Assembly (NCBI GenBank): GCA_964433675.1
Contig: CAYSSJ010000023.1
Span: forward strand, 1-32,088
Direction of reading: 5' to 3'
DNA: 32,088 nt
Source of the DNA: CAYSSJ01 sp964433675
GTDB taxonomy: Bacteria; Cloacimonadota; Cloacimonadia; Cloacimonadales; TCS61
Below the pieces are notes generated by a model. The model made no database searches and was not told where the DNA came from. It was given only the letters and a program-made list of their open reading frames with translations. This document shows positions 14,753 to 22,147 of this stretch, piece after piece. Within the stretch, counting starts at the first letter, position 1, and each line of letters opens with the position of its first letter. The position numbers and the translations under genes are program-made.

Positions 14753-16248
14753 AGATCCAACCTGAAGAGATAAGCGCGATATTAAAGCAAAAAATCGATA
14801 ATTTTACATTTGATATCGATATTAATGAGACCGGACGAGTAGTCCAAGTCGGAGACGGTATTGCCAGAGTTTTTGGCATGAACAATGTCCTAGCCGGCGA
14901 GATGATCCAATTTCCCGGTAATGTGGTCGGTATGGCATTGAACTTGGAAGAGGACAATGTCGGCTGTATTATATTCGGTGAGTCCACCAAGATCAAAGAA
15001 GGTGATCTGGCAAAGAGAACCAAGAAAATATTGCAAGTTCCTACCGGTGAAGGCTTGCTCGGCAGAGTGGTGAATCCATTAGGTCAGCCGATAGATGGCA
15101 AGGGAGAGATCAAAGCTGCCGAATATCGGCATATAGAAAAAAAAGCCTCCGGTATCATCAAAAGACAACCGGTGAAAGAACCGCTGCAGACGGGTATAAA
15201 ATCGATAGACTCCATGATCCCGATCGGGCGAGGGCAACGAGAGCTTATTATCGGTGATAGACAGACCGGAAAAACTGCTATCGCTATAGACACTATCATC
15301 AATCAGAAAGATTCCGATGTGCATTGTTTTTACGTGGCTATCGGGCAGAAGAAATCATCCATAGCCAAAATAGTTCGTATCTTGGAGATGAATGATGCTA
15401 TGGAATATACCACCATCATTTGTGCAGCTGCCTCAGACGCGCCTTCTCTACTTTATCTGGCACCTTATGCCGGTTGTACGATGGGTGAGTATTTCAAAGA
15501 TCAAGGTAAGCATTCACTTCTGATCTATGATGACCTCTCCAAACATGCGGCAGCATATCGTGAACTCTCCTTGCTGCTCAGGAGACCACCGGGAAGGGAA
15601 GCTTATCCGGGTGATGTATTCTACCTTCATTCCAGATTGCTGGAAAGAGCCGCAAAAATGAGCGATGAAGAAGGTGGCGGTTCTCTGACCGCTCTACCGA
15701 TCATCGAAACTCAAGCAGATGATATTTCCGCTTATATTCCCACAAATGTGATATCTATTACTGACGGGCAGATCTATTTGAGTTCCAGATTGTTCTATTC
15801 AGGAATCAGACCGGCGATCAATGCGGGACTTTCTGTCTCTCGTGTGGGAGGTAATGCGCAACTAAAAGCTATGAAAGCAGTTACGGGTCAGCTCAGGCTC
15901 GATTTGGCTCAATATGCTGAACTGGAAGCTTTCGCTAAATTCGGCTCCGATCTGGATAAATCTACTCAAGCTCAATTACGCCGTGGTGAACGGCTGATAG
16001 AGATACTCAAACAAGATCAGTATGCTCCGCTACCGGTAGCCAAGCAGATCATGATAATATTCATGGCAAATCAGGGCTATTTGGACAAGATAGAAATGAA
16101 AGAGGTGAAGAAAGTAGAAGAAGAACTATATTCTACACTCGAATTGGAATACAAAGAGCTGATGAAGAAATTGGCAACCGAGAAGATGACAGATGAGATC
16201 AAAGAAGAGATGCACAATGTATGCAAAAGGGTTCTAAAGAAATTCTAA
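14749..16248 (+). CDS. atpA: ATP synthase F1 subunit alpha
   Basis: A 499-residue subunit with Walker A GDRQTGKTA at 169-177, the family pattern DDLSKHAAAYRELSLLLRRPPGREAYPGDVFYLHSRLLERAA in the middle (shown only as its key parts: LLLRRPPGREAYPGDVFYLH) and the arginine-finger region SVSRVGGNAQ. The C-terminal helical domain is complete. It makes the non-catalytic nucleotide sites of the F1 hexamer. Length matches the family. It is tightly packed between atpH (4-base overlap) and atpG (11-base gap). Confidence 0.96.
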   Translation: MKIQPEEISAILKQKIDNFTFDIDINETGRVVQVGDGIARVFGMNNVLAGEMIQFPGNVVGMALNLEEDNVGCIIFGESTKIKEGDLAKRTKKILQVPTGEGLLGRVVNPLGQPIDGKGEIKAAEYRHIEKKASGIIKRQPVKEPLQTGIKSIDSMIPIGRGQRELIIGDRQTGKTAIAIDTIINQKDSDVHCFYVAIGQKKSSIAKIVRILEMNDAMEYTTIICAAASDAPSLLYLAPYAGCTMGEYFKDQGKHSLLIYDDLSKHAAAYRELSLLLRRPPGREAYPGDVFYLHSRLLERAAKMSDEEGGGSLTALPIIETQADDISAYIPTNVISITDGQIYLSSRLFYSGIRPAINAGLSVSRVGGNAQLKAMKAVTGQLRLDLAQYAELEAFAKFGSDLDKSTQAQLRRGERLIEILKQDQYAPLPVAKQIMIIFMANQGYLDKIEMKEVKKVEEELYSTLELEYKELMKKLATEKMTDEIKEEMHNVCKRVLKKF

Positions 16249-16259
16249 AATAGGATATT

Positions 16260-17108
16260 ATGGCAACTATAAGAGATCTGAAATCCAGAATAGAAAGTAT
16301 TAAAAGTACAAAGCAGATAACCAATGCCATGAAAATGGTCGCAGCAGCCAAAATGCGCCGCGCCCAGGAGACGATCGTAAAAGCGCGTCCCTATGCGGAT
16401 CAGACCAGTAAGATGATCCAACTGATCAAACATAAGAATATCGCATCTGTCCATCCACTTATCAAACAGAGAGAAGAAGGTAAAAAGGCGGTAATAATAG
16501 TTACCTCCGATAGAGGATTGTGCGGATCGTTCAATTCAAATATCATAAGAAAAGCGAAAGAATATTATGAAAAGAACGGTAAAGTTGACACTATCTGCTT
16601 GGGAACCAAGGGATATAGATTCCTAAGGAAACTCGATCTCCCCATCATAGATTCGTATCTGGATCTTTTTAACGAAATGGACTTTACCGTATCCAAAGAA
16701 GTGGCTCAGCAGATCATTGAATTGTACCTTGATGAAGGATATGCCAAAATCGAGGTGATCTACAATGAATTCAAATCTGCTATCCAGCAGAATATCGTTG
16801 TCAAGCAGCTTTTGCCAATCTTACCCCCCGAAGAAGAACATCCGCAGACAGATTTCGTCTATGAACCAGATGAAGATACCATTATCGAAGAATTGGGGAA
16901 TAAGTATATCAATGTAGAGATATGGCGGATCATGCTCGAATCATCGGCAGCGGAACAGGGTGCCAGAATGACAGCTATGGACTCCGCTACCGAAAACGCT
17001 ATCGAAATGATAGATAAATTGAGTTTGCAATACAACAGAATGCGCCAAGCTACGATTACCAAAGAGATAATCGAAATATCATCCGGCGCAGAAGCAATGA
17101 ATAATTAA
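16260..17108 (+). CDS. atpG: ATP synthase F1 subunit gamma
   Basis: A 282-residue rotor shaft subunit. N-terminal RIESIKSTKQITNAMKMVAA and C-terminal SAAEQGARMTAMDSATENA, followed by LSLQYNRMRQATITKEIIEI, are the diagnostic coiled-coil ends. The central Rossmann-like part has VTSDRGLCGSFN near 81-92. It connects F1 catalysis to the c-ring. Length fits the family; nothing unusual is seen. Confidence 0.94.
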   Translation: MATIRDLKSRIESIKSTKQITNAMKMVAAAKMRRAQETIVKARPYADQTSKMIQLIKHKNIASVHPLIKQREEGKKAVIIVTSDRGLCGSFNSNIIRKAKEYYEKNGKVDTICLGTKGYRFLRKLDLPIIDSYLDLFNEMDFTVSKEVAQQIIELYLDEGYAKIEVIYNEFKSAIQQNIVVKQLLPILPPEEEHPQTDFVYEPDEDTIIEELGNKYINVEIWRIMLESSAAEQGARMTAMDSATENAIEMIDKLSLQYNRMRQATITKEIIEISSGAEAMNN

Positions 17109-17127
17109 AAAGGATAAAGGAAGATCT

Positions 17128-18531
17128 ATGGTTGAAGGTAAAATAATTCAAATTATAGGACCGACAGTGGATGTGCAGTTCCCCGAAGGAAAATTACCAG
17201 CCATTCACAATGCTATCAAAATAGAATATGAAGAGGGAGGACATCTGATCTGTGAAGTTCAGTTGCACCTTGGCGAAAATGTGGTCAGAACAGTGGCAAT
17301 GGACTCTACCGATGGACTGATAAGAGGACAAAAAGCGATCGATCTGGGAGAATCTATCTCTGTTCCGGTAGGTGAAGAAGTGCTGGGCAGAGTATTGAAT
17401 GTCATCGGTGAACCGATTGATGAAAAAGGTGAAATCAAGACAAAAGAGAGATTCCCCATCCATAGACAAGCTCCCTTATACGAAAACCTGACTACCAAAG
17501 AAGAGATCCTGGAAACAGGGATCAAGGTGATAGACCTGATAGAACCGTATTCCAAAGGTGGAAAGATCGGCTTATTCGGCGGTGCCGGTGTGGGGAAGAC
17601 CGTTATCATCCAAGAATTGATCCGCAATATGGCTACTGAACATGGTGGCTACTCTGTTTTCTCCGGCGTCGGAGAGAGAACAAGAGAGGGTAATGACCTT
17701 TACTTGGAGATGACAGATTCCGGCGTGATCGATAAAACCGTCTTGGTATTCGGACAGATGAACGAACCGCCGGGAGCAAGACAGAGAGTCGGACTGAGTG
17801 GTTTGACGATCGCCGAATATTTCAGGGATGTATCCAAAAAGGATGTGCTATTATTCATAGACAATATATTCCGTTTTACCCAAGCTGGGTCAGAAGTGTC
17901 AGCGCTATTGGGTAGAATGCCATCTGCAGTGGGTTATCAACCTACTTTGGCGACAGAGATGGGAGAACTGCAAGAGCGGATCACCTCTACCAAAGATGGT
18001 TCTATTACTTCGGTTCAAGCAGTATATGTGCCCGCGGACGACTATACCGATCCCGCACCTGCGACAACATTTACGCATCTTGATGCTACTACAGCTCTCT
18101 CCAGAAGAATTGTGGAATTGGGTATATATCCGGCGGTAGATCCATTGCAGTCCACCAGTAGGATACTAGACCCGAAAATTATCGGTGATGAACATTACAA
18201 TGTTGCACGTGAAACACAGAGAATTATCCAAAAATATAAAGATCTGCAAGATATTATCGCCATATTGGGCATGGATGAGCTCTCAGACGAGGATAAGATT
18301 ACGGTCAACCGCGCTCGCAAGATAGAAAGATTCTTCTCCCAACCATTCTTCGTAGCAGAAGAATTTACCAATACACCGGGAAAATATGTCCCTCTCAAAG
18401 ATACGATCGAAGGATTCAAAACTATCCTGGAAGGTAATTGTGATGAATGGCCAGAACAAGCTTTTCTCTATGTGGGTAATATAGAAGAAGCTGAACAAAA
18501 AGCAAAAAAATTGAAGAAGAAAGATGGATAA
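17128..18531 (+). CDS. atpD: ATP synthase F1 subunit beta
   Basis: A 467-residue catalytic subunit. The P-loop GGAGVGKTV is at 151-159, the catalytic Glu183 sits in GERTREGNDLY, Walker B LLFIDNIFRFTQAG follows, and the DELSDEDK motif near 387-394 is the DELSEED lever. Upstream GGATAAAGGAAG supplies the ribosome-binding site. The coding sequence contains a 15/16 match to the canonical parS palindrome (TGTTGCACGTGAAACA at 18201-18216), encoding the conserved NVARET segment. Its end overlaps atpC by 8 bases. Confidence 0.96.
   Translation: MVEGKIIQIIGPTVDVQFPEGKLPAIHNAIKIEYEEGGHLICEVQLHLGENVVRTVAMDSTDGLIRGQKAIDLGESISVPVGEEVLGRVLNVIGEPIDEKGEIKTKERFPIHRQAPLYENLTTKEEILETGIKVIDLIEPYSKGGKIGLFGGAGVGKTVIIQELIRNMATEHGGYSVFSGVGERTREGNDLYLEMTDSGVIDKTVLVFGQMNEPPGARQRVGLSGLTIAEYFRDVSKKDVLLFIDNIFRFTQAGSEVSALLGRMPSAVGYQPTLATEMGELQERITSTKDGSITSVQAVYVPADDYTDPAPATTFTHLDATTALSRRIVELGIYPAVDPLQSTSRILDPKIIGDEHYNVARETQRIIQKYKDLQDIIAILGMDELSDEDKITVNRARKIERFFSQPFFVAEEFTNTPGKYVPLKDTIEGFKTILEGNCDEWPEQAFLYVGNIEEAEQKAKKLKKKDG
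18201..18216. promoter_or_regulatory. parS-like ParB-binding site inside atpD
   Basis: TGTTGCACGTGAAACA matches the widely conserved parS consensus TGTTTCACGTGAAACA at 15 of 16 positions (T to G at position 5). It lies about 8 kb downstream of parB. A chance match this close in a 32-kb window is very unlikely (hand estimate below one in a thousand). Confidence 0.75.
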
Positions 18532-18928
18532 AATAGCAGTAAGTATAATCCAGCCGAATAAAACCAAGGTGATGGGTGAGTTTGCCCATGTTATCATACC
18601 CGGAGTTGAGGGAGATTTCGGTATAGCACCGGAGCATACACCGATGATAACTAAAATAAGACCGGGGCTATTGTATCTCTATCATGATAAAAAGAAAGCG
18701 GAAAAATATGCCATCCATGACGGTTTTGTGACAGTGGAGAATAATGGTGTGAGCATAGTTTGTGATGTTATCGAACGCGAAGATGAGATAGATATAGAAA
18801 GAGCAAAAAGAGCGAAAGAAAGAGCAGAGAAAAGGATGCAGAGCGATAAGGAAGATATAGATTTCCGCCGTGCTGATAGCGCCCTGAAAAGAGCACTGAC
18901 CCGCATCTCAGTTCGAACAGCAGAATAA
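18524..18928 (+). CDS. atpC: ATP synthase F1 subunit epsilon
   Basis: A 134-residue subunit. The N-terminal beta-sandwich holds VMGEFAHVIIPGVEGDFGIAP, with the typical PGVEGDFGIAPEHTP loop, and the C-terminal helical hairpin is rich in Arg, Lys and Glu (about 85-134). It overlaps atpD by 8 bases and closes the ATP synthase genes in the order I-B-(3c)-E-F-H-A-G-D-C, so all eight core subunits are in one operon. Confidence 0.92.
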   Translation: MDKIAVSIIQPNKTKVMGEFAHVIIPGVEGDFGIAPEHTPMITKIRPGLLYLYHDKKKAEKYAIHDGFVTVENNGVSIVCDVIEREDEIDIERAKRAKERAEKRMQSDKEDIDFRRADSALKRALTRISVRTAE

Positions 18929-18931
18929 GTA

Positions 18932-20161
18932 ATGCGTACAATATACATCACCATAGCTTTCATGATATCAGTCACATTTCTATTCTTATCCGCTTGCAAT
19001 TATCAGGAAATGGAAAAGCCGGCAATAGAAGCCCTCGCTGTCCATGAAGTCTATGCCAATGTTCTGCTTGATCTGGAAGATATCATTCTGGATGATTATC
19101 AACCCACTAAGAGGAGTGAAGAATTCACCCGTGGAGTTTATCTGAGCGGTTATACAGTAGCGTCCCGTAGATTCTCCTCTATTTTGGACTCGGCCGAAGC
19201 TGCCGGTATAAATTCGGTAGTGTTCGACTTAAAAAATATGCGCGGAGATATTTTTTTCGATTATCGTACCTATGAAGGGGAAAAGGATGCCAGAGTAGTT
19301 TCAAGACTCAATATCAAGAATATATCCAATAGATTGAGAAAACGTAATATGAGATCCGTTGCCCGCATTGTCATCTTTCACGATCAATACACCGCCCAAG
19401 AGAGACTCTATCTCCGACCGATCAGGGAAGATGGTAGTCCGTGGATAGAGAAAAGCGGAGGCACGCCCTCATGGCTGGATTCTTCACATCCGGAAGTGCA
19501 GTATGATAATCTACGCATTATAGAGAGAGTGGCATCTAGTGGTGTCGATGAGATCCAGATGGATTATGTACGTTTTCCGACCCAAGGTGATGTGCAAAAC
19601 GCTCTTTTCTATTTTCAGATTGAAGATCAATTTAGATTGGAACAAGACAGCACTTATGTCTTCAGGGAGCAACGAGACATCATCGAAGATTTTGTAAAAA
19701 AGGCGAAGGTGATCTGCACTTCACACGGAGTGGATCTGACAGCAGACATATTTGCGATCACCGCTTGGCAGAATCCAGCCGATATCAGGCAGACCGGTCA
19801 GGATATAGCATTGATGACCAAATATCTAGATTCGGTACATCCGATGATCTACTCTTCTCATTTTGCCGATAATTTCAGTAATCGGGAAGAGATGAAGAAC
19901 GAACCGTATTATCTGATGTATCAAGGTACAAAACTGACACAGAGATATGCTGTTGAAAACTGTAAAGTCATTCCCTATATTCAAGCATTTAGCTGGAGGG
20001 TAAATTTCACCGCTCCCTACTTATTTGCCCAGATTCAGGCTATCAAAGATAGAGGTGCAGAAGGCTTTATGCTCTGGAATGCGAATAACAATTACGATAA
20101 TGCTTTTAGATGGTTGAAAAAAGAGAGAGACGTTTCACGTGAAACGTCTCTGAATAATTGA
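18932..20161 (+). CDS. Lipoprotein of the DUF4015 putative glycoside hydrolase family
   Basis: A 409-residue protein with a lipoprotein signal peptide; the lipobox FLSAC places the lipidated cysteine at residue 22. From about residue 65 it resembles the DUF4015 family (PF13200-type, TIM-barrel glycosidase-like): RGVYLSGYTVAS, NSVVFDLKNMRGDIFF and DEIQMDYVRFPT carry conserved Asp and Arg residues, and YIQAFSWRVNF and GFMLWNANNNY are typical of the last barrel strands. Substrate unknown; a cell-surface or exopolysaccharide glycan is possible. It begins 3 bases after atpC, so it belongs to the same transcript. The last codons (RDVSRETSL) are encoded by a perfect 26-base palindrome containing a parS core, so the C-terminus appears shaped by, or tolerant of, that DNA site. 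Confidence 0.75.
   Translation: MRTIYITIAFMISVTFLFLSACNYQEMEKPAIEALAVHEVYANVLLDLEDIILDDYQPTKRSEEFTRGVYLSGYTVASRRFSSILDSAEAAGINSVVFDLKNMRGDIFFDYRTYEGEKDARVVSRLNIKNISNRLRKRNMRSVARIVIFHDQYTAQERLYLRPIREDGSPWIEKSGGTPSWLDSSHPEVQYDNLRIIERVASSGVDEIQMDYVRFPTQGDVQNALFYFQIEDQFRLEQDSTYVFREQRDIIEDFVKKAKVICTSHGVDLTADIFAITAWQNPADIRQTGQDIALMTKYLDSVHPMIYSSHFADNFSNREEMKNEPYYLMYQGTKLTQRYAVENCKVIPYIQAFSWRVNFTAPYLFAQIQAIKDRGAEGFMLWNANNNYDNAFRWLKKERDVSRETSLNN
20126..20151. promoter_or_regulatory. 26-base perfect palindrome with parS core
   Basis: The 16 bases at 20131-20146, CGTTTCACGTGAAACG, match the parS core GTTTCACGTGAAAC at 14/14, and the dyad continues outward to 20126 and 20151 without mismatch. It sits at the extreme 3' end of the lipoprotein gene, 15 bases before the end of the convergent HTH/EIIA gene. 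It could also form a strong RNA hairpin, but no U-run follows, so ParB binding is the more likely role. Confidence 0.85.
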
Positions 20162-20165
20162 CATG

Positions 20166-20834
20166 TTATTTGTCTAATACCTTGTCAGTTAATGCTTTAA
20201 CTATCTCATCCTTGTTTTGAGAGTTTTTCAAAATATTAAGATTCGCCTCTTTCATCAAGAATTTTGAGATGTAAGATATAGAGAAGAGATGCTGCATGTC
20301 GTTATGTAGCAATAACATAAAGAATATATCGACCGGCTGATTGTCCAGAGCATCAAATTCTATCTCATCCGAAGAGCGTCCGAACAAAATAGAAGGTTTC
20401 TTTACCTTATTAGGATGAAAATGACGTGGGTGGAGCAATGCCACACCTTTACCGATCGCTGTAGATACCAGCTCCTCGCGGGCAACTACAACCTGATATA
20501 ACCAACGGTGGTCTTTTACCAGTTTCAGTTCTTTTGCTTTTTTGGACATAGCGGCAATTGCCTCATATTTGTTCTCGGCATGAAAATCAAGGTAAATGTT
20601 CTTGGGAGAGAAATAGTCTGAAAAACGGCAGACTGAACGTTGTAAGGCCAGTTTTTCTACCTCACGTTCATTCAGGTTGTTCAGCCACTCTTCTACTTCC
20701 GCCACTTCTATATATTGGGTGTTCCCCTTTTTTATAGAATTGAAAACATTGCCTTTGATCATCTCTTTGACGACCGAATCGGTGACTTTCAGATAATTAG
20801 CAGCTTGATTAACAGTAAATAACTTCTTCGTCAT
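20166..20834 (-). CDS. HTH (excisionase/MerR-like)-PTS EIIA type-2 fusion protein
   Basis: A 222-residue two-domain protein. The N-terminal roughly 55 residues (LFTVNQAANYLKVTDSVVKE, then IEVAEVEEWLNNL) are an excisionase/MerR-like winged HTH. Residues about 72-218 are a PTS EIIA type-2 (fructose/Ntr-like) domain with REELVSTAIGKG at 119-130 and the phospho-acceptor His135 in VALLHPR, so the phosphorylatable histidine is kept. I infer a DNA-binding regulator whose activity follows PTS-type phosphorylation. The start at 20834 is decided by AAGGAGAT five bases upstream; an open frame extends 20 residues further up but has no ribosome-binding site. It is divergent from lptE and convergent with the DUF4015 lipoprotein gene. 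No EI, HPr or permease genes are in the window. Confidence 0.82.
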   Translation of the reverse strand: MTKKLFTVNQAANYLKVTDSVVKEMIKGNVFNSIKKGNTQYIEVAEVEEWLNNLNEREVEKLALQRSVCRFSDYFSPKNIYLDFHAENKYEAIAAMSKKAKELKLVKDHRWLYQVVVAREELVSTAIGKGVALLHPRHFHPNKVKKPSILFGRSSDEIEFDALDNQPVDIFFMLLLHNDMQHLFSISYISKFLMKEANLNILKNSQNKDEIVKALTDKVLDK

Positions 20835-20888
20835 AGCATCTCCTTTTAAAAATATTTTTGTTCTATTTTTTACGTCAGCATTATTTTT

Positions 20889-20917
20889 TGTCAAGCAGAA
20901 CGAGTATTTTCTTGACA
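20889..20917. promoter_or_regulatory. Inverted repeat / back-to-back -35 boxes between HTH-EIIA gene and lptE
   Basis: TGTCAAG at 20889-20895 and CTTGACA at 20911-20917 form a 7-15-7 inverted repeat in the 111-base divergent intergenic region. Read outward each half gives a TTGACA, so it can be a pair of divergent -35 boxes, an operator for the HTH-EIIA regulator, or both. Confidence 0.45.
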
Positions 20918-20945
20918 GAAATTGCAGATATCTTTTGGTATAACT

Positions 20946-21434
20946 ATGAAAAAAATCTTTATAATGATGAGCGTAATTGTAATTACGGCATGTAGTTATT
21001 CGGTATATTCAACCGGACAAACGCATCTGAAAACTATTTCTATCCAAACTTTCGATAACAATACAGTTGAACATGGATTGGAAGAAAAACTGTATAATGA
21101 AATATCCAACCTTTTTATCCGAGATAGCAGATTGAATATCGTCACGCAATCGCCCGATTGTATATTGGAAGGTGAGATTTTGGACTATTCGAACTCAATT
21201 GTTCGCTATACAGATGAAGGTGCGGAAGAATATGAGGTGCAGATCCTATTTAAGATCACATTTGAGGATCTGGTACGCAATGAGATACTCTGGCAGAAAC
21301 AATCGTTGGTACTAAGCGAACGCTATTCCGCTACCGACCCCACTAGCACTTATGCCTCTGAAGAGCAGGCTCAAAGCGCTATCATACTCGATCTCTATGA
21401 GATGATACTGCGAGAAAGTCTGGAACAATGGTAA
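20946..21434 (+). CDS. lptE: LPS-assembly lipoprotein LptE
   Basis: A 162-residue protein with a lipoprotein signal peptide (MKKIFIMMSVIVITAC, lipidated Cys16). The mature part has TISIQTFDNNTVEHGLEEKL near 33-52 and the long segment ILEGEILDYSNSI near 78-90, consistent with the LptE (DUF400/RlpB-like) fold; the C-terminal helical end (SEEQAQSAIILDLYEMILRE) fits too. LptE plugs LptD to insert LPS in the outer membrane. A TTG start at 20922 would extend it by eight residues, but the lipoprotein signal is only well formed from ATG 20946. It heads an operon with rluB, the YchF-like GTPase, ftsK, lolA and manC, and overlaps rluB by 7 bases. Identification is by signal, size and weak pattern, so moderate. 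Confidence 0.75.
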   Translation: MKKIFIMMSVIVITACSYSVYSTGQTHLKTISIQTFDNNTVEHGLEEKLYNEISNLFIRDSRLNIVTQSPDCILEGEILDYSNSIVRYTDEGAEEYEVQILFKITFEDLVRNEILWQKQSLVLSERYSATDPTSTYASEEQAQSAIILDLYEMILRESLEQW

Positions 21435-22147
21435 GACTGAACAAATATTTGGCAATGTGCGAACTCGGCTCCCGTCGGAGTGTAGAGAAATACATCGAAT
21501 CAGGCAGAGTGAGCGTGAACGGTAAAATTACAGATGATCTATCCACACAAGTGGATATAGATAAAGATACCGTCTGCTTGGATGGGAAAAAGCTGACACC
21601 GGAACAGGATAAATATTATCTGATCATGAACAAGCCTCCTAAATACATAGTCTCCAAAGATGAACAATTTGGCAGAAAGACTGTATTCGAACTTATCCCC
21701 GATCTGGCCGAAAAAGTCTTTGCGGTCGGCAGGTTGGATTATCATTCAGAGGGGCTTTTGATCCTGACAAACGATGGTGAATTGGCAAATAAGCTAATGC
21801 ATCCTACCCATAAAATACCGAAAGTATATAAAGTCGTTGTTGCCGATAATTTGAATTCTGAGCAGATTGATAAATTGAGGAAAGGAATTGTATTAGACGG
21901 TAAAAAAACGCTACCGGCTCAAGTACACTACAAGGAGAGCAAACCGGGCTCGATGCGGCTAAGAATGGTGATCTACGAAGGTAAGAACAGGCAGATTAGG
22001 AGAATGATAGAAGCGGTTGGAAGCAAAGTGCTGGAGCTGAAAAGATTACAAATCGGACCGGTAAAACTGGGCAAATTACCACGCGGAATGTGGCGCCCAA
22101 TGACCCCACGTGAGATCGGAGAACTAAAAAAAAGGATAAATAGATGA
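21428..22147 (+). CDS. rluB: Pseudouridine synthase RluB/RsuA family
   Basis: A 239-residue protein with an N-terminal S4 RNA-binding domain (LNKYLAMCELGSRRSVEKYI, about 4-23, and GRVSVNGKI) and a RsuA/RluB catalytic domain. The catalytic aspartate is Asp104 in GRLDYHSEGLLILTNDG. Later motifs KVYKVVV and EGKNRQIRRM are also present. It modifies rRNA, most likely 23S U2605 as RluB does, though RluE/RluF or RsuA-like specificity cannot be excluded. Length is typical. It overlaps both neighbours. Confidence 0.88.
   Translation: MVRLNKYLAMCELGSRRSVEKYIESGRVSVNGKITDDLSTQVDIDKDTVCLDGKKLTPEQDKYYLIMNKPPKYIVSKDEQFGRKTVFELIPDLAEKVFAVGRLDYHSEGLLILTNDGELANKLMHPTHKIPKVYKVVVADNLNSEQIDKLRKGIVLDGKKTLPAQVHYKESKPGSMRLRMVIYEGKNRQIRRMIEAVGSKVLELKRLQIGPVKLGKLPRGMWRPMTPREIGELKKRINR

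Noticed and set aside
20939..20944. TATAAC just before the lptE start
   Set aside because: It would leave a leader of only a few bases and lies 21 bases after TTGACA, too far for a normal promoter.
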